Assembly: GCF_036850765.1 (NCBI RefSeq)
Contig: NC_089493.1
Coordinates: 124,006,239-124,070,238 of the forward strand
DNA from: Saccopteryx bilineata
Lineage: Eukaryota; Chordata; Mammalia; Chiroptera; Emballonuridae
Direction of reading: 5' to 3'
DNA length: 64,000 bases
Shown: piece by piece, positions 11,490-22,120 of the stretch
Numbering within the stretch: position 1 is the first letter of the stretch
How the letters are laid out: each line of letters opens with the position of its first letter
The notes under the pieces: model-generated
Told to the model about the DNA's origin: nothing
Databases searched by the model: none
What the model saw: the letters and a program-made list of their open reading frames with translations, nothing else
Position numbers and translations under genes: made by a program

Positions 11490-11859
11490 CTAGTGTGCGG
11501 AGGACCCGGGTTCGATTCCCGGCCAGGGCACACAGGAGAAGCGCCCATTTGCTTCTCCACCCCTCCGCCGCACTTTCCTCTCTGTCTCTCTCTTCCCCTC
11601 CCGCAGCCAAGGCTCCACTGGAGCAAAGATGGCCCGGGCGCTGGGGATGGCTCTGTGGCCTCTGCCCCAGGCGCTAGAGTGGCTCTGGTCGCAACATGGC
11701 GATGCCCAGGATGGGCAGAGCATTGCCCCCTGGTGGGCAGAGCGTCACCCCTGGTGGGCGTGCCGGGTGGATCCCAGTCGGGCGCATGCGGGAGTCTGTC
11801 TGACTGTCTCTCCCCGTTTCCAGCTTCAGAAAAAAAAAAAAAAATGGAAAAAAAAAAAA
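11490..11859 (+). mobile_element. SINE subfamily A, 5'-truncated, inside retroviral RT
   Basis: It lacks the first ~30 bases of the tRNA-like head but keeps the B box, GC-rich body and A-rich tail. aagaaatta flanks both sides as target-site duplication. It has a CTCF-like core variant at 11722-11736. Confidence 0.9.
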
Positions 11860-12010
11860 AAAGAAATTAAGAAACTAGAGGCTATTACAGGATTTGAGAG
11901 CAATAAATATGACTATGGAAATTATGAGTCCTTTCCAGCCAGGAATTCCATGGGATTTTCAACTTCTTATTATTGATTTGAAGGATTACTTTTTTACTAT
12001 TCCTTTAAGC
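11860..12010 (+). pseudogene. Retroviral RT continuation after SINE
   Basis: It resumes the class II RT sequence interrupted at 11490 and stops at the edge of the hAT element at 12011. It is frame-broken. Confidence 0.65.
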
Positions 12011-12220
12011 CAGGGGTCGGGAACCTTTTTGGCTGAGAGAGCCATGAACACCATATATTTTAAAATGTAATTCCATGACAACCCGTGTATGTTACGCATT
12101 ATCCAATAAAAATTTGGTGTTGTCCGGGAAGACAGCTGTGATTGGCTCCAGCCACCTGCAACCATGAACATGAGCAGTAGGAAATAAATGGATTGTAATA
12201 CATGAGAATGTTTTATATAT
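12011..12220 (-). mobile_element. Nonautonomous hAT element, truncated
   Basis: One terminus, CAGGGGTCGGGAACCTTTTT, is intact. The body matches, in reverse complement, the complete copy at 14567-14818. The other ~35 bp, including the second terminus, is missing. Everything right of it is retroviral sequence in the opposite orientation. Confidence 0.85.
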
Positions 12221-12228
12221 AGTAACAT

Positions 12229-12710
12229 TCATTTGCCAAAGTTTTCCTGGTAGGAGTCCTCGAGGGCTAACTCTAAACGAGGGGAAATTGGTTCAGCAGA
12301 ACCTCTATGAATGTTAAAATGTGGTTTTAGTTCCCCTGTAGTTAATTTTAAGAAAGGTCTAAGCCAATTAATGTCTCCTAACAATTTCTGGAAATCATTT
12401 AAAGTTTGTAAATTATTCATCCTGATTTCTAATTTTTGTGGATGAATTTGTTGTCCCCTCAATAATCTGTCCTAAATAAGAGAAAGGCAAGGACTGCTGT
12501 ACCTTTTTAGGAGCTGTATAAAGTCCTGATTCTTTTAAAGAATATTCTAATTGTTACAAAATGGTCAGCACAGTGTCTTTATCTGGATGAATAATAAGAA
12601 TATCATCTATATAATGGATTATGTATGCCTTAGGGTGCTGCCTTCGTACTGAAGAGACAGCTTGAGCAACGTATTTCTGGCACAAGGTATGACTGTTTGC
12701 CAAACCTTGA
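12229..12710 (-). pseudogene. Endogenous retrovirus class II pol (RT) fragment, inverted
   Basis: Read on the minus strand it encodes the RT active-site region (a Y-x-D-D-type motif near 12610-12625) followed by thumb sequence with [16 protein letters not shown] (about 12360-12410). It is opposite in orientation to the pro-RT piece at 10600-12010 and to the integrase piece at 12770. Confidence 0.78.
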
Positions 12711-12769
12711 GGCAAAGCTCTTCACTAGTATCACTCCATGGGACCCTGAAAATTATATATATACCTTCA

Positions 12770-13090
12770 TTTGGTAAACAGTCCTTTGTCCATGTTACAG
12801 TAGATACTTATCCTAGATTTATAATAGCCTCTGCCAGAACAGGTGAGACTGCTAAGCATGTTATAGCTTCATTATATGCATTTTCTATTTTAAGACTGCC
12901 TAAGGTAAACAATGCTCCTGAGTATGTAGGAGAAGCATTTACTATATACATTTTGTACTGCTGAGGCTCCTTGGTGGGTTCCTGAACGTTTGGTGAGACA
13001 CCATAAGCTAGGAGGAGAGGCTTACTCCACAAGAGCAATTGTATAAGGCTTATTTTAATCCACTTTTGTCCTTCTCTCTGTCAAACCTGT
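12770..13090 (+). pseudogene. Endogenous retrovirus class II integrase core fragment
   Basis: The plus-strand frame 12662-12964 includes an integrase catalytic-core-like stretch, with the first Asp in a VDTY context and a degenerate second-Asp region. The third catalytic Glu region is only vaguely traceable before 13090. Confidence 0.65.
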
Positions 13091-13108
13091 TTCTATAAAA
13101 AGCTTAAA

Positions 13109-13705
13109 TTGGCAGTGGAGAGCCCTCAAACCCCTCAACAAGATCTCCTAAGCATGGCTTTTAAAGACTATAATGACCAAGAAAAACAGGAGAAGGTAGA
13201 CAGAGCCCAAAGGGATCAGGCAAAATACCAGCACTTGGCAGACACCCTTAAAGGTTCCAACACCCCTAAGGGACCTCATAAGACTCCATCAGAGCTCTGC
13301 TTCAAGAATGGAAAGGAAGTCATTGGGCTAAATTCTGCTTGGCTTCTTGGCCCCCACCAGGGCCATGTCCTGGCAGGAGAGGTAGACTGCCCCCTGGCTC
13401 CTCAAAGGGAGAGTTCAGTCTCTTCTAGCCTTACCTCAGCCACCTCTGACCTAACCTTGCCCAGCCTGCTGGGACTTGCCACTGAAGACTGAAGGTGCCC
13501 AGGGCCATTGGCCCCATCTCATATCATCATCAATGAGCCTAGGGTGACCGTCCAAATAGCAGGTAAGCTGATCTCATTTCTTATAGATACAGGGGCCACC
13601 TACTCTGCCTTGCCCAAATATTTGGGTCCTGTTCATCCCTTGCAGATCTCTCTTGTGGGTGTTGATGGTCTTATTTTCCTCATTTGCCATGGATCCACTG
13701 TCTAG
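13109..13705 (+). pseudogene. Endogenous retrovirus class I (gamma-like) gag nucleocapsid and protease
   Basis: The frame 13109-13492 has a charged capsid C-terminus and a degenerate single zinc knuckle (CFKNGKE: second Cys lost). The frame 13508-13705 is an aspartic protease with FLIDTGATYSALP near 13580. One-knuckle gag next to this protease type indicates a gammaretrovirus-like family, different from the class II pieces on the left. Confidence 0.75.
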
Positions 13706-14541
13706 TCTAATACAATACATAGTGTCTCCTCTACACACTCTTTTTCTCCTCCTGCCTTGATGCCCCAAACCTATTTTAGGCCAAAAATTCAATCTTTCTT
13801 TCTTTTCACCTCCTGTCCTTGAAATCGGCCTTGTTGCTACTCTAGGCCAGCCAGATTTGCCCACTTCTATTACAAATTTACCTCTTCCACCCAGCATAGT
13901 GAATCACCAGGTTCTCCTCACCACCTCCACAGCTGCAAAACTCCAGGAAAAGGACCCCTAGTTTCACCGCTCCAGGTTAAAGAAAACAAAAGCTCCATCT
14001 TCACACATGCCTACAGACAGCCTTTCCAGTCTACCTGAATCATCACCAGAAACCCAGAACTGACATTAGGCTTGAGACAAAGGCTTAGTGTGCTAGAAGC
14101 AGTGGTCTTGGGACTTGGAGGCTAGCTGCAGAGTATGAATATGTGACAACAGTTCTAGTGCCAGATGAACTTTTCCTGGACTCCTGCTCCTTGTGACAGT
14201 TTTCTATAGACTGAAGTAGGCTTGGGTTGCATTTGCAGGGAATGTGAAATGGTGTTGTGTCAGCATGGACTTGGTGTATATATTAAGGACATTCAAAATA
14301 GTAAAGACTCTATTATATTGTAGATCCTGTTACATTGGCTAAAAATTTGCTTAAAGGCTTTAATCTCTATAATGTATTAAGACATTTGTTTCAGTATCTG
14401 TTAACATTGGCTATGTTAATTTTCTGTTTATTCTGTATTTTTCCAATTTGCCTCTGAATTGGAATCTGGGAAATAAGACAAGTGCAAATCTCACCACATG
14501 AGCTAAACTTAAAAATAAAAGGGCATATATAGGAGATAGGC
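13706..14541 (+). pseudogene. Class I endogenous retrovirus internal remnant (pol/env, unresolved)
   Basis: The sequence continues from the protease into a short pol-like stretch and then into a region that could be the end of env (about 14030-14200) before a purine-rich tract near 14508-14535. Multiple stops; most pol is deleted. The assignment is inferred from position between protease and LTR. Confidence 0.45.
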
Positions 14542-14566
14542 TGTAAGCTGCAAAGTCCTTATAGCT

Positions 14567-14818
14567 CAGGGGTCAGGAACCTATGGCTCACAAGCCAGAA
14601 TATAAAACATTCTTATGTATTACAATCCATTCATTTCCTACCACTCATGTTCATGATTGCGGGTGGCTGGAGCCAATCACAGCTGTCCTCTGGGACAACA
14701 CCAAATTTTTATTGGATAATGCATAAAATACATGGGTCATTGTATGGCTCTCATGAAATTACATTTTAAAATATGTGGTGTTCATGGCTCTCTCAGCCAA
14801 AAAGGTTCCCGACTCCTG
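14567..14818 (+). mobile_element. Nonautonomous hAT element, complete (252 bp)
   Basis: It starts CAGGGGTCAGGAACC and ends GGTTCCCGACTCCTG, imperfect terminal inverted repeats. The flanking 8-bp duplication is ttatagct at 14559-14566 and ttatagcc at 14819-14826. There is no coding capacity. Confidence 0.92.
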
Positions 14819-15154
14819 TTATAGCCTAAGGATTAGTTTAAGACTAAGCTCTTTCCCACCCTTTTAAGACTAAGATATTCCAAGATCTTCTCCACACTCT
14901 TCTAATACTAAGATCTTCTCAACACCCTTTTTAAGACTAAGCTTTTCTTCACACCCTTGACTGCTGCATGGTGGGGAGTGGTGCACTCCTATGAAGATTC
15001 CCATTTATACCTCAGATGAGTGACTTTGTATCAGACTTCCTTATTTGCATCTGGCTTAAAGGCTTTAATTCTCTACACTATACAATAAAGCAGACTGGGG
15101 GCTCTTACTCTCTCTGATTTGCCATCAGCTTGCAGAGGCCTCCTGATCCCATCC

Positions 15155-15155
<1 letters not shown>

Positions 15156-15185
<30 letters not shown>

Positions 15186-15416
15186 TTTATTTATTTATTC
15201 ATTTTAGAGAGGAGAGGGAGAGAGAGCGAGAGAGAGAGGAGAGACAGAGAGAGAGGAGAGACAGAGAGAGAGGAGAGACAGAGAGAGAGAAGGGGGGGAG
15301 GAGCCGGAAGCATCAACTCCCATATGTGCCTTGACCAGGCAAGCCCAGGGTTTCAAACCGGCGACCTCAGCATTTCCAGGTCGACGCTTTATCCACTGCG
15401 CCACCACAGGTCAGGC
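15156..15416 (-). mobile_element. SINE subfamily B, antisense, with expanded GA repeat
   Basis: The poly(T) start (about 25 T) and the 'ccaccacaggtcaggc' end define a reverse-complement copy. The 13-bp duplication cctgatcccatcc flanks it. The internal (GA)n-rich linker (15204-15300) is expanded to about 95 bp. Confidence 0.93.
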
Positions 15417-15500
15417 CTGATCCCATCCTTTTTCTCTTTATTTCTTAATTCCATATCATTCTCCCTCTGGACCTGGAATTACTAGCTACACTGGTGTGCA

Positions 15501-16393
15501 GCAACATACAATGTGACTCAGTTACTTGGGATCTTATTGATACACCTCTCCCACACAAAGCCAATAAATCATCTGGCATCGATCAGAATTGATAGAAAGA
15601 ATCATATTTAATGAGCTCCCAAGAGTCAAAGGAGGTGACTCAGGACAGAACGATCCAGATAGGCTTGCAGGTTCATTTCCTCTCCCTTTCAGAATCTTAG
15701 CAAAGAGCTGTCTCAATGGGTCTGAATTAGCCCAAGGGAAGAAAAGACAAATACCAAGCACCAAGAATTAAACTGAGTTTTCCCTTCCTACTTTAAGCAT
15801 GGGATTAAATGCAGAGTTGGGGAAGGGGATAAATCAGAGAAATCTTAAAATCTCATAATTCTTTCTTAATCAGGTCCCAGACAGCATATAATTATTTTGC
15901 TTCTAAAATACATCCCCACAATATTAGCAACTTTAGAAATACAAAACTTTACTACAAAATTATTATTTTATGAACCATATGCCCATGTTGTCCTCCACTG
16001 GCAAAAATAACCCATTCCTTAATTCTACCATAGCCTATTAAGTGCCAAATACAGTACTAGTGATACAACATTGATTTTGATAGAGTTCATGCTCTTAGTC
16101 TAATGACAGAAACAAATACAGATACACGGGGTCCTCAGGTTATCATACAGCTCTATTCCTACAAGGATGTAACCCAAATTTTGGTGTAAGTCAACACATA
16201 TCCTAGCCTAACACAAACAGAACACTTGAGCTTTTAACAGTCCAAAATGGCGTAGCTAAGCATACCTGGAGAAGCCATCTCTTCATTCATATACCATGTT
16301 ACTGCATATTCTTTCTCCATGAGCAACCAAACTAGTTCATCCACATAGTTCATAAGTACAACACTAATAGAGTAAGCTGAAACACTCACATCT
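15501..16393. other. Intron sequence, nothing recognised
   Basis: No exon or repeat I can name. Short open frames on either strand resemble no family. Confidence 0.55.
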
Positions 16394-16404
16394 CAATTTT
16401 GTTA

Positions 16405-16790
16405 AGTTTTTGGTTGTTGTTTTTTTTTGTATTTTTCTGAAGTTGGAAACGGGGAGGCAGTCAAACAGACTCCCGCATGCGCCCGCTGGGATTCACCCAG
16501 CATGCCCACCAGGTGGCGATGCTCTGCCCATCTGAGGCATCGCTCTGTTACAACCAGAGCCTTAATTCTAATGCCTGAGGCAGAGGCCACAGAGCCATCC
16601 TCAGTGCCCGGGCCAACTTTGCTCCCATGAAGCCTTGGCTGAGGGAGGGGAAGAGAGAGACAGAGAGGAAGGAGAGGGAGAGGGGTGGAGAAACAGATGG
16701 GTCCCTCTCCTGTGTGCCCTGGCCGGGAATGGAATCCAGGACTCCTGCAAGCCAGGCCAACGCTCTACCACTGAGCCAACCGGCCAGGGC
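16405..16790 (-). mobile_element. SINE subfamily A, antisense
   Basis: Poly(T), then the reverse complement of the GC-rich body and head, ending at 'accggccagggc'. The duplication caattttgtta is at 16394-16404 and 16791-16801. Confidence 0.92.
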
Positions 16791-17076
16791 CAATTTTGTT
16801 ACGTTTTTATGGAAATGAGCATCGTAACCTGAAACATCATATGTCAAGACTGTCATAATCTAAGGACCCCCTGTAAACTGTAATCAATGCTTAACAAAAG
16901 GCACATAAATGAAAGGTGAACTATCCAATTCTGATTAAAAGAATCAGAAATGTTGTCAAAGAGACGGTAACGCTTGCCCTGAAAGTCAGGAAGAATGAAC
17001 AGGTAAACAAGGATATTCTGGTCAAACTCAAATACACATATACTTGTTCATATGCATATACATATATACAATATAA

Positions 17077-17153
17077 TAAGATGAATTATGTAGATGAATG
17101 TAATAAGATGAATTATGTAATAAGATGAATTATGTAATAAGATGAATTATGTG
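17077..17153 (+). repeat. Minisatellite, 17-bp unit, about 4 copies
   Basis: The unit aataagatgaattatgt is repeated in tandem. The first copy is interrupted by an extra 'agatgaatgt' and later copies are nearly identical. Confidence 0.9.
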
Positions 17154-17874
17154 GAAGGCATATGACCAATGAAAGGCTGAAATACAGAAAACAGGACATA
17201 AGTAATCTCTTTCTTTTTTGCTTTCTTACCTGTTTTCTATCACCTTATAAGAGAAAAGATGATCAGAAAGAAAGAATGGGAGAAGGAAAAGTATCAAGGA
17301 AATAAAATGAATAAAGGGGGGGAATAAGGGTACAATGCATTCTGAAGCCGTTTCATAAACTGAGAATTAGACTAAAATTCAAGATGCCTAGTTTAAAACA
17401 AAAATGCTGTTCATCTCTTTTCATTCCAGAACAAGTACTGGGTTGCAACTGTTCCCTTACCTATCTACTTTAATAATCTGGAATTCTATCACATAACAGG
17501 AACATCAACATGGTTGAAAAGAGAAATATAAAGATAGATAAAAGGTTAGAATTTTTTTAGGTTCAATACTGGTCACTAATCAAGTACAATAAGCAGTTCT
17601 ACTTAGAACATGAAAAAATCCAATTAAGAAATTTAAATTTAAATAAAATGAAAAGGAAAATTTCCAGAAAGTAGTTGCTAAAAGCAATGATATGAATAGG
17701 TTATGACTCAGGAATAAAGAGATCAATTGTATATTATGACTCTAAGATAAAGAGACCAACTGGATAGACAGAATGTCTAAAGAACAGACTTATGCAAAAT
17801 TGAGATTTAATTTAAGATAAAGGTGACATTTCAAGTGGATGAACCAATATATACTATTAAAATAACATCTATCT
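17154..17874. other. Intron sequence, nothing recognised
   Basis: AT-rich; no family assignment. Confidence 0.5.
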
Positions 17875-17875
17875 G

Positions 17876-18240
17876 GCCCTGGCCGGTTGGCTCAGTGGTA
17901 GAGCGTCAGCCTGGCGTGCAGGAGTACCGGGTTCGATTCCTGGCCAGGGCACACAGGAGAAGCGACCATCTGCTTCTCCACCCCTCCCCCCTCTCCTTCC
18001 TCTCTGTCTCTCTCTTCCCCTCCTGCAGCCAAGGCTCCATTGGAGCAAAGTTGGCCTGGGTGCTGAGGATGGCTCTGTGGCCTCTGTCTCAGGAGCTAGA
18101 ACGGCTCTGGTCGCAATAGAGCAACGCCCCAGATGGGCAGAGCATCGCCCCCTGGTGGGCATGCCGGGTGGATCCCGGTCAGGCGCATGCAGGAGTCTGT
18201 CTGACTGCCTCCCCGTTTCCAACTTCAGAAAAATACAAAA
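17876..18240 (+). mobile_element. SINE subfamily A
   Basis: A full-length copy with head GCCCTGGCCGGTTGGCTCAG, GC-rich body with one CTCF-like core (18144-18158) and A-rich tail. The flanking duplication is imperfect (aataacatctatct / aataaaatctgtct). Confidence 0.9.
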
Positions 18241-18349
18241 ATAAAATAAAATCTGTCTAATGGAAATATAATACCACCTCAAAATAAACACTAAAACAAA
18301 AATAAAATTCTGACTAAAGGCTCAAAAATCAAAACAAAATTTTAAATTT

Positions 18350-19633
18350 TTAGATGAAAATAAAGAATATCTTTTTGATCTAGGAATAGGTCTTAAGCAA
18401 AAACAAAAATTGTATGAAAATAAAGATAGATTAGCTTATCTATAACAAAATTTGAAACTTATGCATAATAATAACACCAATTAACAATGAATTGAGAAAA
18501 TAATTGCAAAAGACAAAAGATTAGTATCCAAAGTACACTAAAAATTCCTACTAAGCAAGAGATACGTCACATGGGTAAGGTAATTAAAAGACAAAAACAA
18601 ACGATCAATAACCATGAAAAAAAAATGCCCAAGCTCATTAATAATCAAAGAACTACAAACATGAGATAAAATATTTAAATCATATGACTGAAAATATTCA
18701 AAAAAGTTTTACATCAAGTTCAGGAGAAATAGCTATTGTTAAATACTTCATGCAGGCCCTGGCCGGTTGGCTCAGTGGTAGAGCGTCGGCCTGGCGTGCA
18801 GAAGTCCTGGGTTCGATTCCTGGCCAGAGCACACAGGAGAAGCATCCATATGCTTCTCCACCCCTCCCCCTCTCCTTCCTCTCTGTCTCTCTCTTCCCCT
18901 CCTGCAGCCGAGGCTCCATTGGAGCAAAGATGGCCCGGGCCCTGCGGATGGTTCCTTGGCCTCTGCCCCAGGCGCTAGAGTGGCTCTGGTCGCAACAGAG
19001 CGACGCCCCGGAGGGGCAGAGCATCGCCCCCTGGTGGGCAGAGCATCGCCCCCTGGTGGGCGTGCTGGGTGGATCCTGGTTGGGCGCATGCAGGAGTCTG
19101 TCTGACTGTCTCTCCCCGTTTCCAGCTTCAGAAAAATAAATTAAAAAAAAAAAACAACAACAAAAAAAACCCAAATACTTCATGCATACCCACTTTTGAA
19201 GACAATGAGGCAATATCTATTAAAACCAAAAATATGCATATTCTGTTACCCAACAATTTCATTTCCTGGAAACATTTACAAAGAAGATATGTGCAAAAAA
19301 GATGTTAATTGCAGCACTGTTAGTAATGGTGAAACATTGGTGGCTGTCCTAAATACTCATCAAAGGAGACTAGATAAAAATACAGTGATACACTTATATA
19401 CAGAAATATTATGCAGCAATTAAACTGTATGTATATTAAAATGAAAAGAATTCAAGACTATATTGCTGATAAGAAAATTTGATAAAAAAAGGAATATACT
19501 TTTTTCAAAAGAATCATAAAATTTATACATACAAAATTCATAAATAGTTGCCTCTGGGAAAGAAGGAAGGCAATGGTCCCAGAAAAGGGACTAGAATAGG
19601 CTTTAACTTATTTATATGGATGGTATGCTATTT

Positions 19634-19640
<7 letters not shown>
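18350..19640 (+). mobile_element. Old L1 fragment (ORF2 3' part and 3' UTR), split by a SINE
   Basis: On both sides of the SINE at 18755 the sequence resembles degenerate L1 ORF2 C-terminus, and it is followed by 'gttgcctctgggaaagaagg', common in old L1 3' UTRs. It is much more diverged than the L1 at position 1. Confidence 0.7.
18755..19172 (+). mobile_element. SINE subfamily A with two CTCF-like cores
   Basis: A full-length copy. The duplication aaatacttcatgca is at 18741-18754 and 19173-19186. The body holds two tandem atcgccccctggtgg modules at 19023-19037 and 19045-19059. Confidence 0.94.

Positions 19641-19664
<24 letters not shown>
19636..19664. repeat. (TA)n microsatellite
   Basis: About 14 TA units directly beside the poly(T) of the antisense SINE that follows. 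Confidence 0.95.
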
Positions 19665-19682
<18 letters not shown>

Positions 19683-20009
19683 TTTTTTAATTAATTTATT
19701 TGTTTGTTACAGAAAGAGAGAGATAGGGACAGGAACGGAGATGAGAAGTATCAATCATCAGTTTTTCGTTGGGACTCCTTAGTTGTTCATTGATTGCTTT
19801 CTCATATGTGCCTTGACAACGGGCCTTCAGCAGACTGAGTAACCCCTTGCTGGAGCCAGCAACCTTGGGTTCAAGCTGGTGAGCTTTTTTTTTTTTTTTT
19901 GCTCAAGCCAGATGAGCCCGCGCTCAAGCTGGAGACCTCAGGGTCTCGAACCTGAGTCCTCTGCATCCCAGTCCGACGCTCTATCCACTGCGCCACCGCC
20001 TGGTCAGGC
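19665..20009 (-). mobile_element. SINE subfamily C, antisense
   Basis: Poly(T) start and an end in 'caccgcctggtcaggc'. It contains a secondary internal T14 run near 19887. Confidence 0.92.
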
Positions 20010-20154
20010 TTTCTTTTTATATTTTATTTACACAATCACACTCACATGCACGCACACACACACATCTGAAGCAAATATTAAAATGTAAATGTGGGAGGTC
20101 ATATATAGGATTTTGTTACATTATCTGTGTTTTTGTTTCCTAATAAGTAAAATG

Positions 20155-20338
20155 GGAGCCTAACCTGTGATGGCACAGTAGATAGAGCATATCCCTGGAA
20201 CGCTGAGGTTGCCAGGTTCGAGATCCCCGGTTTGAACATGCAAGAAATAACTATGAATTGATGCTTCCTACTCCCACAACCCCCGCCTTTCTCTCTCTCC
20301 CCCCTTCTGTAAAATCAATAAATAAAATATTTTTAAAA
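20155..20338 (+). mobile_element. SINE subfamily B, diverged
   Basis: The head 'gcctaacctgtgatggcaca' is mutated. The duplication aataagtaaaatg lies on both sides. Confidence 0.85.
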
Positions 20339-20353
20339 AATAAGTAAAATGTG

Positions 20354-20773
20354 GCCCTGGCCAGTTGGCTCAGCGGTAGAACGTCGGCCTGGCGTGCGGG
20401 GGACCCGGGTTTGATTCCCGGCCAGGGCACATAGGAAAGGCACCCATTTGCTTCTCCACCCCTCCCCCACTCCTTCCTCTCTGTCTCTCTCTTCCCCTCC
20501 CGCAGCCAAGGTCCATTGGAGCAAAGATGGCCCGGGCGCTGGGGATGGCTCCTTGGCCTCTGCCCCAGGCACTAGACTGGCTCTGGTCGCCACAGAGCGA
20601 CGCCCCGGAGGGGCAGAGCATCGCCCCCTGGTGGGCAGAGCATCGCCCCTGGTGGGCGTGCGGGGTGGATCCCGGTCGGGCGCATGCGGGAGTCTGTCTG
20701 ACTGTCTCTCCCCGTTTCCAGCTTCAGAAAGAAAAAAAGAAAAAAAAGAAAAAAAAATAAAAAGAAAAAAAAA
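20354..20773 (+). mobile_element. SINE subfamily A
   Basis: A full-length copy beginning immediately after the preceding SINE's target duplication. Its own duplication taaaatgtg is at 20345-20353 and 20774-20782. CTCF-like core at 20620-20634. Confidence 0.92.
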
Positions 20774-21098
20774 TAAAATGTGAATAACACTCTCAAGAGT
20801 GTTGGAATGATTATAAAAATCACTTCAGATAATATCTGGCACAAAGTAAGCACCCCAAAGTAACTAATGATAAATTTTTTATGACCATAAACTATTTTAA
20901 AAGTATAGTACTGATTGATCTCATTCAAATTCATAACCATAAATTTCAAATGAATACTCAACACTACCCTAATCATACTACATTTAAGTTCCTTCACTCT
21001 CCTAATGGCTACTGTCTGCCTTTTACTCTTCAAATCTGACAATCCCCCTCCACTCCCATCTCAAGTTAATGATCTTGCCATATCAAGAAAACTGATGT

Positions 21099-21468
21099 GC
21101 CTGACCCGTGGTAAGACAGTGGACAGAGTGTCACCCTGGGACGCTGAAGTCCCAGATTCAAAACCCCAAGGTTGTGAGGAGTAAGTGTGGCTCACCCAGC
21201 TTGAGTGTGGGGTCAGTGGCTTGAGCGTGGAATCAATATGATCCCACGGTCGCTGGCTTGAGCCCAAACGTCACTGGCTTGAAGCCCAAGGTTGCTGGCT
21301 TCAGCAAGGGGTCACTGGCTCGGCTAGAGCCTCCACCCCTACACTGGGCAGGGCACGTATGAGAAACAATCGATGAATAACTAAAGTGCTGCAACTACAA
21401 TGATACTTCTCATCTCTCTCCCTTCCTGTCTCCCCCCCCACACTCGATAAAAAAAAAAAAAAAAAAAA
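21099..21468 (+). mobile_element. SINE subfamily C, diverged
   Basis: Head 'gcctgacccgtggtaagaca', repeated 'ggcttga' modules, 'aatcgatgaataactaaag' and a poly(A) tail. It abuts the L1 fragment that follows. Confidence 0.82.
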
Positions 21469-21469
21469 T

Positions 21470-22120
21470 TAAAAATGGACTGTTTCATGACCACTAGCAA
21501 TCCCACTTCTGGGAATATAACCAAAGAAACCCCAAAGAATATATGCAGCCCTGTGTTTATTGCATCAGTATTTACAATAGTCAAGATTTGGAGGTAGCCC
21601 AAGTGTCCATCAGTAGATGAATGGATAAAAAAGCTATGATACATTCACACAATGGACTACTACTCAGCCATAAAAAAGAAGAAAATCTGATCTTTTGCAA
21701 CAAAGTGGATGGACCTGAAGGTTATTATGCCAAGTGAAATAAGTCAATCAAGGAAAGACAAGTACCATATGATTTCACTTGTATGTGAAATCTAATGAAC
21801 AAAATAAACTCACAAACAAAATAGAAACAGACTCCTGAATATGGAGAAGAGTCTGTCAGTATCAGAGGGGAGGGCGGGATAGGTAAAAAAGGTGATGGGA
21901 CTGAGCAAAGAAAAAACCTTACAGAAACAGACAACAGTGTGAGTACTGCAGAAGGGAAAGGGAGTGGGAAGAGGTAGAGGTCAGTGGTGATGGAAGAACA
22001 CTTGACTTGGGGTGGTGTACACACAGGGCAATACACAGATGCTGTATTACAGAACTGTACACCTGAAATCTGTATAATTTTATTAACCAATGTCACCCCA
22101 ATAAAGTTAATTAAATTTTT
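21470..22120 (+). mobile_element. L1 3' fragment (ORF2 C-terminus and 3' UTR)
   Basis: It starts in the ORF2 'cccacttctgggaatata' region, passes 'caagtgtccatcagtagatgaatggat' and ends with 'accaatgtcaccccaataaa' and an A-rich tail, as L1 3' ends do. Confidence 0.88.

Larger units (their letters stand above)
14542..15500 (+). repeat. Probable class I ERV LTR, split by a hAT element and a SINE
   Basis: It follows a purine-rich tract. It contains TG at the presumed start, short direct repeats of 'taagactaagct' (14840-14945), a polyadenylation signal AATAAA at about 15083 and a downstream T/CT-rich R-U5-like part. It is interrupted by the hAT at 14567 and the SINE at 15156. The exact right end is not visible. 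Confidence 0.55.

Noticed and set aside
13109..13705. Class I gag-protease as a possible functional protein
   Set aside because: The knuckle has lost a Cys, the two frames are separated by a stop, and most of pol is gone.
15204..15300. GA-rich tract as a regulatory polypurine element
   Set aside because: It is the expanded linker of an antisense SINE-B, seen in shorter form in other copies.
18684..19139. Long open frames (100-180 codons) on both strands in GC-rich blocks, for example here, at 30218-30862, 39294-39761 and 48961-49366
   Set aside because: They coincide exactly with SINE-A copies, recur with the same peptide at every copy, run on both strands and have no splice or initiation context. 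They are SINE shadows.
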